DNA of 64,000 nucleotides from Trichoplax sp. H2 (taxonomy: Eukaryota > Placozoa > Uniplacotomia > Trichoplacea). The translations under genes and the position numbers were made by a program. Below the pieces are notes generated by a model. The model was not told the DNA's origin. It ran no database searches and saw only the letters and a program-made list of their open reading frames with translations. Shown piece by piece: positions 13,801 through 23,100 of this stretch. The stretch covers positions 124,001 to 188,000 of the forward strand of contig NOWV01000081.1 of the NCBI GenBank assembly GCA_003344405.1, written 5' to 3'. How positions within the stretch are numbered: position 1 is the first letter of the stretch; each line of letters opens with the position of its first letter.

Positions 13801-16800
13801 ATATTACTACCTTGGATACAAAAACGTACAGCTTTAACGGCCATGGCGAATACACCTTATTGGATGTCGACGGTGGCTTCTTCGTATTACAAGGTCGTAC
13901 CATGAGAGCTATACAAAATGGCTCTGCATCTGCATTAGCAACAGTTTTTGCATCATTTGCCTCAAAACAGAATGATTCCGATACCGTTGAAGCTAGCCTT
14001 AATAGCAACAGCGATGGAATTGATATTTATGTCAATAATAATAGTACTTCATTCTCCTTCAGTACCATTGGTGAAAATGATACCCTATCGTATAACAACG
14101 TCGAACTGTCACGAACTATTGATAACAAATTAGTTATTGCATTTACAAGTGGTATTAACGTCGAAGTTCAACTATTAACAGAAATGTTAGCTATTACTTT
14201 TAGTGCACCAGATACCTATAAAGGCAATACTAAAGGTTTATTGGGTACATGGAATGATAATATTACTGATGATTTCAAGAGACCAGATGGAACTTATTTG
14301 GACATCAATGCAAATGAATCTACTATCTTTTATAATTTTGGTCGACTCTGTAAGTTTATAAATTATAACGCTACGTAAATGTGGGAAACGTGTAAAAATT
14401 ACATTTAGCAATTGTTCCATTTGTGTATTAGTGCGGTAATCATTAATTATTTGCCAATATATTAAGAGTAACAAATTAATCTATGTTACTGTATACCGTC
14501 GTTGGATATTAGATTTGTCTTACTAATTTAATATGCGTAATACTTCAATCTAACAGGGCAAATAAATAGTGGAAGTTCACTTTTCACTTATCCAGCTGGT
14601 ACAACCGCAGCTAATTATAGTGATCCTAGCTTTGTTCCTATTTTTGCCGAGAATATCCCAGCATTGTTTGGCAATAACACCGCCTTTTACCAACAATCCG
14701 TCAACGCATGTGGCAATGATACACAGTGCTTATATGATGCTGCATTGACTTTGAATTTGAATGCTGCAACAAGTGGCAAGAATGCTTCTAATGAATATCA
14801 GACAGGAAATACTGAATTAGAAAATTTCCCACCAACAATATCTGGCTTGGACTCTTACAATGTTACTTACGGCCAAGTATTCATGACTCAACTAAACGTT
14901 TCTGATGCTAATGCTGGTGATAATGTTACCGTAGTTTTAGTCAATCCGCCACCAGGTGCTTACTTTGATAATATGACCATGGTATTCAACTGGACAGTTT
15001 CAACTTATGACAACATCACTATCAAATTTGTAGCTACTGATTCAAAAGGAGCCAGTAGTGAATTATCACCATCAATAACGATGTGCTATTGTGATAATAA
15101 CAGCACATGCGATTACAATGCTGAATCAGTTGTTGTTAATGATATAACACAAATTTCTTGTACCTGTGACGCAGCTTGGACTGGTGATCACTGCACTGAA
15201 GATTTAAATGAATGTGCTGATAGCCCTTGCTTTGCAAATGTCACTTGCACTGATAATCCAGCACCTCAATCTGGCTATGTTTGCAACGGTTGCCCGGCAG
15301 GTTACACTGGCGATGGACAAAAATGCTACGATATCGATGAATGTACTAATGGTACTAATTCATGCCAACAAACTTGTACCAATAATGAAGGAAGCTATAC
15401 TTGCGGATGTAACAGTGGTTATATCTTACGTAATGATACTTATTCCTGCATGGATATTGACGAATGCATGAATGGCGATGCTAACTGTAGCTCATCAGCA
15501 ACCTGCGTTAATACAGCAGGCTCATACCAATGTGTCTGTAGCTCCGGTTATATGTTAAGCAATGGAAATTGTACTGATATTGATGAGTGCGCTACTAATA
15601 ATGGAGGCTGTAGCCAAGTATGCACCAATTCAGAAGGAAATTATACCTGTTCATGCTATACCGGATTCACACTTGGTAGCGATAACCATAATTGTACCGA
15701 TGTTGACGAATGTACCCAGACATTACCTTGCCAACAAGTTTGTGTTAATACACAAGGTTCTTATTTCTGTGCCTGTAATCAAGGTTTCCAATTGAATGTT
15801 GACGGAAAATCATGTAATGGATCTATTAGTTGCAGCGCCAATCATACTTGCTCTTTTGGTTGTGCTGTTGTTAACGGAAAAGATACTTGCTATTGCGATC
15901 AAGGATATACTTTAGGCAGTGACAATAAAACTTGTGTCGATCTTAATGAATGTAATGGTAATGGTCAATTATGCCAACAAATTTGTGTTAATACCCCTGG
16001 AAGTTATCATTGCCAATGCAATTCAACGTATAAGCTTAAAGCTGATAAAATCAACTGTGAAGATATTGATGAATGTTTGAATAGCACTTCATGCCCAGCT
16101 ACATCCAACTGTACTAATTCCATTGGTTCACATTCTTGTCAATGTTGGCCTGGTTATACTGGTGCACAATGTACTGATATTGACGAATGCTCTCAAGCCA
16201 ACTCTTGCTCAAGCGATGCAACATGCAAAAATACTCCAGGCTCTTTTACTTGCTCTTGCAAGCTTGGATTTTTAGGTAATGGTACGACCTGCGAGGCCAT
16301 TAAGCGTTATAATGCCAATGTTAGGCTTAATGGAACATTTACTAGTGATTTAACCAACAATAGCTCAGCACAGTTTATAGCCTTGAAGCAACAGGTTGAA
16401 ACTAGTCTTAATACTATTTACTCAAATAATGCTAATACTAGCAGTACATTTAAGACTGTACAAGTTACTGAATTTAAAAATGGTAGCATTATAGCTGATT
16501 ATATTATATTAATAGCTGCGACTAGTAGTGTATCTACATCACAGTTACAATCTGCTATACCAGCGGCTTCAACTATTGGTGGCTATACAACATTACAACA
16601 AGCAGTAGTAGTCGACTTTAATGAATGCGCTAATCCGGCTGACAATAATTGTACAAGCTTGCAAGATTGTGTCAATACCGCTGGCTCGTACAGATGTCAA
16701 TGTAAAACTGGATATACTGGACAGTTTGAAAGTTGTACCGACATTAACGAATGTCTTGGATCTCCATGCCCGACCAATGCCAACTGCGCTAACACCATAG

Positions 16801-17423
16801 GATCCTTTACTTGTGCTTGCCATGCAGGCTATACCGGAGCAACATGTACAGATATCAATGAATGCTTAACAGCACAATGTCCTGCTGATTCAAACTGCGT
16901 CAATACAGCTGGATCCTACAGATGCCAATGCAACACCGGGTATATCAATCAATCCAATACATGCAACGATATTAACGAATGTGCTAGAAACCCTTCGCCA
17001 TGTACATCCAGCAATAATCGATGCGTCAATACCAAGGGTTCATATACTTGTAGTTGCGCATCCGGTTACAGAGGATCTGCCAATAACTGTACTTGTATGT
17101 TAAACTGCTTAAATGGAGGTACATGCCAAGTTGCTAATGGAACGGCTATATGTAACTGCATCAATGGCTATAGAGGAATTACATGTAATGTGGCTGGTGA
17201 TATGCCTACAGGTGCCATTGTTGGAATATCGGTTGGAACTGTTGCTGGTGTACTGTTAATTATTGCTATTATAGTTATTATTAACAAGAGTGGACGTGGT
17301 AAACGTATTGGACCAGGAATGTGTGGTGCAGAAAATCCTGGCTTTGTACAAGAAAACCAAGAGTTGCATGAAACTGGGCGCAAAAATCGAAATATGGATG
17401 AAGAAAATGAAATGCAAGCTTAA
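1811..17423 (+). CDS. Giant FZ/SRCR/EGF/NIDO-AMOP-VWD/SEA transmembrane receptor (gene 1)
   Basis: Predicted type I cell-surface protein, probably for adhesion or ligand binding. There are 32 recognised exons; their lengths sum to 9,510 nt (3,169 residues plus stop), with compatible phases at every junction. Order: low-complexity Thr/Asn-rich start (exons 1811-1859, 2203-2259), 4 EGF, three FZ-FZ-SRCR modules, Cys linker, EGF, Ig, 2 EGF, NIDO, AMOP, VWD, cadherin-like segment, 10 EGF, SEA, 5 EGF, membrane helix, 46-residue tail. NIDO-AMOP-VWD is the core known from MUC4-type proteins; FZ is the Wnt-binding fold of Frizzled, but no seven-helix domain follows here. The closest relative in the window is the receptor at 36.7-59.7 kb. 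The signal-peptide exon is not securely placed. Exon boundaries are inferred from frame and splice consensus; no known orthologue was recognised. Confidence 0.85.
2407..3528 (+). other. Gene 1 exons: four N-terminal EGF-like domains
   Basis: Exons 2407-2529, 2631-2756, 3062-3196 and 3400-3528, all phase 1 to phase 1, each encode one EGF-like domain. Six-Cys patterns such as CSCQSGYTGDRC and CTCNPGFTGPRC mark the ends of the folds. The third (ending NDPSCYR) has an unusual end and matches the second EGF of the other receptor's second half (ending TNPSCYR, 48367-48504). The fourth has an extra Cys pair near its start, as at 48652-48786. A short linker exon (3627-3657, GVTQTPFTTA) leads into the first FZ. 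The shared oddities support common descent of the two receptor N-termini. Confidence 0.85.
3918..5901 (+). other. Gene 1 module 1: FZ-a, FZ-b, SRCR
   Basis: Exon 3918-4315 encodes an FZ (Frizzled cysteine-rich) domain, with CKPYTGFLC at its start and a CREQC motif late in the fold. Linker exon 4538-4562 (APPNPQTQ) follows. Exon 4712-5070 encodes a second, different FZ (CVSYQGSLC, CRKSC, CIPYPAS). Exon 5366-5686 encodes an SRCR domain with GRWGTVCDKNW and VVCRQLGF. Exon 5820-5901 is a Thr/Met-rich linker. The open frame extends upstream of both FZ acceptors (from 3826 and from 4638), but only acceptors at 3917/3918 and 4711/4712 keep phase with the previous exons and remove non-FZ sequence. 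Confidence 0.85.
6048..8060 (+). other. Gene 1 module 2: FZ-a, FZ-b, SRCR
   Basis: This repeats module 1. Exon 6048-6496 is FZ-a (CVQYTSTLC, CREDC), preceded by a Met/Thr/Pro linker. Exon 6656-6674 is a 19-nt micro-exon (EMTPTAT). Exon 7138-7517 is FZ-b (CVPYQSGIC, CRKDC, CVPYPAS). Exon 7625-7942 is SRCR (DIRLVGG, TWGSICGHNW, IVCKQLGY). Exon 8030-8060 is a linker. The donor at 6496 must be phase 1 (GTTGGT), because the alternative 4 nt downstream creates a stop at the junction. The SRCR donor at 7942 splits its last Cys codon, and the next exon completes it. Confidence 0.85.
8255..10112 (+). other. Gene 1 module 3: FZ-a, FZ-b, SRCR
   Basis: Third copy. Exon 8255-8706 is FZ-a (CREFKPSFC, CQEDC; the Arg of the usual CRxxC is replaced by Gln). 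Exon 9044-9068 is a Pro/Thr linker. Exon 9202-9578 is FZ-b (CTKYTGSIC, CREDC, CIPTQTT). Exon 9789-10112 is SRCR ([41 protein letters not shown]). The SRCR reading frame is open back to 9669, so an earlier acceptor there is possible; 9788/9789 was chosen because it begins right at the SRCR lead-in. Confidence 0.85.
10286..11571 (+). other. Gene 1: Cys linker, EGF, Ig, two EGF domains
   Basis: Exon 10286-10318 is an 11-residue linker (VPAPTCFRPPQ). Exon 10462-10587 is an EGF-like domain ending GFFNGRGC. Exon 10742-11044 is an Ig domain (FICTAKGFPAPKVEIYRNG ... YECRAG). Exons 11148-11258 and 11449-11571 are EGF domains starting DINEC, the calcium-binding type. The same linker-EGF-Ig cassette occurs twice in the other receptor (47198-48030 and 56553-57214), each time right after the last SRCR of an array. 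Confidence 0.85.
11755..13445 (+). other. Gene 1: NIDO and AMOP domains
   Basis: Exons 11755-11882, 12020-12391 and the start of 12571-13020 encode a NIDO (nidogen-like) domain: DDGYRRYNLKVPVFF, MNGFVSLGRP, IIGPFYSDAD, VTRVYFHQYY, VIIVTWSKLVPYPG, NTFQLVLASNGN and FFVYEDEGMNWW. The rest of 12571-13020 plus 13229-13445 encode an AMOP domain with paired cysteines (RRLSCPC, RQQCCYQRF, RRDCCFRSGLC). NIDO followed by AMOP and VWD is the conserved adhesion core of MUC4-like proteins. Phases are 0, 0, 0 and 1. Confidence 0.85.
13780..14349 (+). other. Gene 1: VWD domain with GDPH site
   Basis: This exon begins ALMWGDPHITTLD, the classic start of a von Willebrand type D domain, and continues YSFNGHGEYTLLDV and GLLGTWNDNITDDF. 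The next exon completes the fold. GDPH is the sequence cleaved between Asp and Pro in some VWD proteins, including MUC4. Whether it is cleaved here is not known. The donor is in phase 1, and the split codon becomes Trp at the junction with 14557. Confidence 0.85.
16300..16615 (+). other. Gene 1: SEA domain
   Basis: About 100 residues between EGF 10 and EGF 11 read as a SEA domain: NANVRLNGTFTSDL, FIALKQQVETSLNTIY, FKTVQVTEFKNGSIIADY, then a hydrophobic strand. NGSIIADY, at about 16479-16499, falls where SEA domains carry the G|SVVV self-cleavage motif, so the site may be active. A SEA followed by EGF domains and a membrane helix is also the layout in the sister receptor. Confidence 0.75.
17214..17423 (+). 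other. Gene 1: membrane helix and cytoplasmic tail
   Basis: A 23-residue hydrophobic helix (AIVGISVGTVAGVLL then IIAIIVII) is followed by a basic stop-transfer stretch (NKSGRGKR) and a 46-residue tail. The tail contains ENPGF, an NPxF-type motif that could bind PTB-domain adaptors. The sister receptor's predicted tail contains a comparable ENPY. A TAA stop ends the gene at 17423. Confidence 0.8.
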
Positions 17424-17524
17424 AAATGTCCCTAAACATAAAGTTGCTAGAATGTAGTTATAGATCATGCTATGACCTCTGATAGCTTATCCTGATAAGC
17501 CTATCATTTAATTCATGTCGATTT

Positions 17525-17530
17525 AATAAA
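17525..17530 (+). terminator. Possible poly(A) signal of gene 1
   Basis: AATAAA lies about 100 nt after the gene 1 stop codon, a normal distance for a short 3' UTR. In an AT-rich genome the hexamer is common by chance; another cluster lies near 18043-18058. Confidence 0.35.
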
Positions 17531-19850
17531 TCGATAATTATTATTATATTACCCCTCATCTTATTAACAAATCCTCTTAATAAGCTATATCATAAATTTT
17601 AATTATTTTTATCATATAGGACATTATGAAATATTGCTTTCACGTACGAATTATTTCTATCATGTTATTGGGTAGTTTGTTCGTATACAAATCAATTCTG
17701 ACTATCTTAATGCTTTCATTATTTTTTGCTTTACCGTATAACATGTGACCAATTACTGGTTCGTGCTATACAGTAGTTGACAATGCCTTCGTTTAGTTAT
17801 TTGGCAGCCATAGAAAACTTTATAATTTGACTTTTAATACGAATAATTTAAGTCATTTAGTTTACTTTACTATAAGTATTTCATTCTTTCTTTTATCTTC
17901 GTACTCTAAGCGCTGTTTTCTGATTAGAAAACAAGGAGGTCATACATATTTTTAATTTATAGATGTATTGCTATTTTACCATTTAGAGTAGTTGACAATC
18001 TTGTCCATAAGTGAATCCCTAATAGAAACTTGTTAGGATTAAAATAAAATAAAATAAAGCTTTCAATTACATAACTCCTGTGCATAATCAATGCGATTAG
18101 CACTGATTCTGGCTTATGAGTTAATTAGAAATAAGATTGGTGCTAATACAATAACCGTACCCGAATTTTATGGTACCGAGGACTACAGAATTTATAGGAA
18201 CGTAGGAATACTACAAAACATGTTTTAATCATCGAGAATCCTGAAAGACAAGATTTCTTCAAGGAGTAAGCTTTGAATGAAAGCAGTTCGGTATGGTTTG
18301 TACATTTGTAATGAACTTAGGTTATGTATGTTATATACAATTGATACTACACTGTACATTTGGCTAAAAGGGCTTATCATTGAAAGAGTATCAGCTTCTC
18401 AGCTAAGTTAGTGTACGGCCGTAAGATGCAATAATCATTATCATATATTTTCCAAATACAGCTGGAGAATTTAGAGTGCTGAAAAACCCTTAAAAAACTT
18501 TTAAGTTGAAAATAATCTTGAGCAAATGTAGTCGAACATTGATTAACTATTCTTAATTTGTATATTATTCTTATAGTTGCATGAGTAAGTATGGATAGAT
18601 AGTATTACAATATAAAATCATTGCACCTCATTGAAGGTTAATATACTATACTATAATGTCGATCATATTGGATATACACGAGTCTTCGAGTTAAATTATA
18701 TAGAGTTTAGTTGTAAGTGCATTCTATAACTCTTTATAGTAAAATCGGTACCGAATTAATAGGCATTTATAGGATGATAGCCACCGTGAATTACCATGCA
18801 ACATAAAATCTCTACAATATTCTTAATATTGGCTTGATCTAAAGTATTTAACCTATTGTTTATTCAATCGATAACAGCAACATCCAACTAATGAATGGCG
18901 CTATAAGATTAATGGCTTTAATTTCAAATCTATTCTAATAAATAAAACAGAACAATAGTGGACCCATTATCATTCTATAATTAATCAGCTAGATCTTAGA
19001 AGCATATGATGGAGCTCAGACTGCTAATTTTTATTACATACTGCATAAGGAATTTTTATAAAGTAGTGTACTGTACAGTGAATTTATTCTATCTAACGCG
19101 ATGAAACGCAGTAGATCGCATGCGATATCCTGAACTAGCTAATCGATTATGAATTGCATACACATAGCATGACTATAAAGTAAGTAATAGATATTGTAAA
19201 CAAAATAATGCTTTCCATTTTAAGATGATCAGCAAAATATATCAGAATATTGTCTTCTCTTTTATACTTTTAGTCAACCTAATGTAAAGACATAGGCTGC
19301 TATGATTCTAGTCATTCGAAGTAAAAGGGCTAATTACTATTTCAACTCGTAAAAATTGACTTTAAATATTAATCTTATCATAGTCTTTAAAAATTTTTCG
19401 TAAATTATCGTGCCCGGATAAGATCAAACGGAATAGAGTTAAAGTAGCTGCAATGGTATTTCGATTATTACTGCAACATGCAGATATTTATGGGAAGTAA
19501 TTGGTTTCATAATGGAATTCTGTTAATTCGTATATAGGTAGTAGTGTAAGGTTTTCCGTACACCATCTAATGTTGAAATAGAAACGTATGGTAACTTGTC
19601 ATAATATTTAATCAAACAATGTTACGAATCCTTTACTCGAACATTTTTTTGAAAATGAGGAAATTAAGTCAATATCCTTGAAATTGTACCGTAAGTATTT
19701 CATGTTTGTGTATGGCAATAAACACCACGTAGAGTTAGAATATGCTATTAATTGTTAAAGAACAATCAAAATACATGAAGTATATTCTGCTCATTTGATG
19801 ACCCAATGATTACAGTATATCCAATATTATTTACTTAAGGCTGACAATCA

Positions 19851-19964
19851 ATGCACACGATTAATAGTGTCCGTAAATCAGATATTTTCATATTTGATGA
19901 TATTATGACAAGCGATGATGATTCAGATTCCAGTTTAACATATCTTCTTGGTTGCAACGAATAA
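19851..19964 (+). other. Small acidic ORF upstream of TRPA gene
   Basis: ATG at 19851, TAA at 19962-19964, 37 codons before the stop. The product starts MHTINSVRKSD and includes the acidic stretch TSDDDSDSS. A good donor (GTGAGT) follows within a few bases, and the TRPA start codon lies 180 bp downstream. It could be an upstream ORF in a spliced TRPA leader, or chance. No homologue is recognised. Confidence 0.2.
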
Positions 19965-20141
19965 TACGTGAGTATATTGAAGTGAATTGATATCATTACT
20001 TGGTAGAAGATTAGTCATTGTTATGTAAGATTTTTCTGCATTACTTCCAAAGCCAGATTGCTGTTTGATGTTATATAATTATACATAGAAGTAGACTAAT
20101 CCTGATTATTGCCGTCATAAATAAGAATTAAAGAAAACAAT

Positions 20142-23100
20142 ATGTCAGAAAAGATTTATAGCAGAATTCGAAGCGATTTTGGTTCTAGTGGAAGCGCTAT
20201 TACCAATGTCTACAGCCGGCAACTGGGCCCTCGAAACGATTACTACAAGCAACGACCACCACGATATCGCGCAAGAACAAATACATCTGTATTTCGAAAA
20301 AATTATCGTAGCAAAACTTCACAAGCGCCAACCATTAGAGAGAAAGATATTTCATATGGTTTACATCAGGTAAAATACTCACAATCATTCATTACGATTA
20401 ACAGACATCTTGGTGTTTCTAAGAAGTATATTCATTGATGCAGTAGGGCTTTTTTGATATAAAGTTACATAAACTCACGATCGCAACTAATCTAATAATA
20501 TACGCGTATAATCAAGAGAGTTAATATTACTTCTAAGTTTCAAGAGTCAGAGAAATTTTATTCAATTAATGTATTCAACAGGCAGCTAGAGATGGAATTG
20601 TAACAGCAGTTCGAGCTTTACTGAAAAATTCTGGTGCGTTTGATGAAGAATATGATGTCGACATGTTGGATGATTTCGATTGGACACCACTTCATTACGC
20701 GGCCAAAAATGGCCACTCTGATGTTATAGCTTGCTTACTTGAAGCTGGAGCAGGTACATTATTAAGCTGTTTTTGATAAATCTCGTTGCAGTTTAAATTT
20801 TTAGATAGAAATCTATACCTAACGATAAATTTAACACTAAAGATAACGTCAATATGATTAAAAAATTCCATCAGATTGATAGAGTCGTAGAAGTTTCTCT
20901 TGATTGTTACTTTTGTAATGAAGATATACTTTAAAGTTAGCTTAAATTGATTATAAAAGTGTAAAAGCAGTAAATACAATGGTTCACAAAGTTTTTATTT
21001 TTATCTAAGAGACAACATGCATTATAGGAACCCTAAATGAACGTCTTGAGTACTTAAGATTTTTTTTACGTAGATGTCAATATCTGCGGTTGCATGGATC
21101 TAACACCATTACACCTGGCTGCAAAATATGGAAGCTTGCAAGCAATTCGTATGTTAATGTCAAGCGATGCAGAATTAGAGTATCCTGATTCCTTAACCGG
21201 GGCAACAGCGCTTCATATGGCTGTGCGATATAGTAATAAAGACACAGTGGAGGTACAGTACTTAAAGATCTATAATTTTAGAGTTATAAGCAATATCCGC
21301 AAGACGATTCCATTGGATCAATACATATGTTAGGTCAAGTTTACTGAGCTAATAGTTTTATAGAGTAATGAGCTTATTCTTAAAGTCATAAAATCATTGC
21401 TAATTTTATAAAGCTAGCCAGTCATTTTATAGAATACCTCTTTGATGATTATTTTATAAAGCAAACTACAGAGTTACATTTACGAGATGTTATTAATATT
21501 TGCAACCGCTCTAGGCGATATTTTCCGCAGCAAAAATTCTACGTAAGCCTTTTGATATCGATATTACTGATAATGAAGGTACAACGCCGTTGCATCAAGC
21601 TGTCTTGCATGGGAAACTAGAAATTTGTAAACTTCTGGTAATAATATCACCAGAACTAGCAAGAGTATTATACGTATAATATTATTTCATTTACTTTAAA
21701 AGTAGCACGATAACGATTGCAGAAGTGCAAATGTATCTTTTAAAATAAATGGTTATACTATTTATTAGCTCCAACGTGGTGCACTCATTACAAGTACTGC
21801 ATTAGATGGCAGTACTCCATTGCATGTGGCGGCTAATAAAGGCAACAGTGAAATCATGGAGCTCTTACTGGAAACAGGTACATTAGCATAAGTATTATAT
21901 TGTATAGGTCAAATTCTGCCCTTAAAATATTTCATAAGTTGCGATACAATCTAACAGTAATACATTAGCCAAGTTCTAAAATCTATTTTATTATTCTATA
22001 GCATCCTATACGGATGCAAGTAGTCAGATCTTAATTGAGAGCTGCGATAAAGATGGTAATACCCCTTTACATCTTGCAGTCCAGAGTGGAATTAAAAGGG
22101 TAAGGAAAATGCAAGAATTCGCTTAAAAATGTAGTAATAACAGCAGATTAATGACTTTTTATCGGCTACTTTTAGACTGATACTAAGAACTACTAAAAGA
22201 AATAATACTGATAAAAATTGATCGAATAAATGATACCATACGCTTCGAGTTGGATATGTGCGATGGAAATTTTATGATTAAATCAAATTTTTCCCTTATA
22301 GACTGTTGAAATTTGTATTGAATATAGTGCGGACATTAATGCCGTTAAGGTAAGTTTATTTTTGCTAGTTGTAAGGTTTACAAATTTCTTTTGATTTAAT
22401 ATCATTTAGGATATCATAGTACTGACTATAATGAATTGATATTTTAGAGCAAAGATTGCAATGAGCGAATGTAAATTTACAGTATCAATAAGTTGATTTT
22501 TATTCCAATTAAAAAAATTGCAAAATGGTCATAACACACAGTACTATAAATTAGCTGACTCGCTAATAAATATATTTTATCAAAGCGATATATTCATTAA
22601 TAGATTATAGTAGCAATCAGTCTTACAAGATGTTTTCAGGAAGTTATTTACACGATTATTCCCTCTTTATCGAATTATATGAGGAAACATGCTACAGTTT
22701 TTAGCAAATCTTAAATATGACAGGAACTAAATCTGCTTTATGGTAAAGTTCACGACGGATAAAATCTTGCAGTTTATGAACAATGGGCTTTGATACGAAG
22801 ATAATAAGCCGTTACTTAGAAGTTATTACTACTTTTAGTCAAATTTTTAATAGTTCGGATATTCTGTTTAGGAGAATCTTTCGTCGCCTTTGCATATAGC
22901 AGCACTGTATGGCTATATGGATATTGTAGAATTATTAGTGCAATCAAATTGTCGTTTACATGTCAAAGATTGTTCACAAATGACTCCTTTGCATAAAGCA
23001 GCACTATTCAATAGGGTAGATGTTATCGAATATCTCCTATCCAAGGTAAAGTGGCAGTAAAAGATGGCGTTTAGTTAGTTGATTTATTTTTCATTTATTT

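Larger units (their letters stand above)
14557..17423 (+). other. Gene 1 terminal exon: VWD end, cadherin-like, 15 EGF, SEA, membrane helix, tail
   Basis: One uninterrupted 2,867-nt exon (955 codons plus stop). It holds the C-terminal VWD part, a segment resembling cadherin-like folds (PPTISGLDSYNVTYGQ ... DNITIKFVATDSKG), one EGF, nine more EGFs mostly opening DIDEC or DLNEC, a SEA domain, four DINEC/DFNEC EGFs, a final EGF (CLNGGTCQ ... GYRGITC), a membrane helix and a cytoplasmic tail. Everywhere else in this gene, and in the sister receptor, EGF domains have one exon each, so the absence of introns is striking. Codon use and AT content look like the neighbouring exons. Confidence 0.9.
17424..20141. 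other. Spacer between receptor gene 1 and TRPA gene
   Basis: About 2.7 kb with stops in every frame and no domain-like translation. It should contain the 3' UTR of gene 1 and the promoter and leader of the TRPA gene. The only notable item is a 37-codon acidic ORF at 19851-19964, described separately. Confidence 0.6.

Noticed and set aside
15208-15795. Additional plus-strand ORFs inside the large terminal exon of gene 1
   Set aside because: They are out-of-frame readings of EGF repeats; the main frame carries all cysteines.
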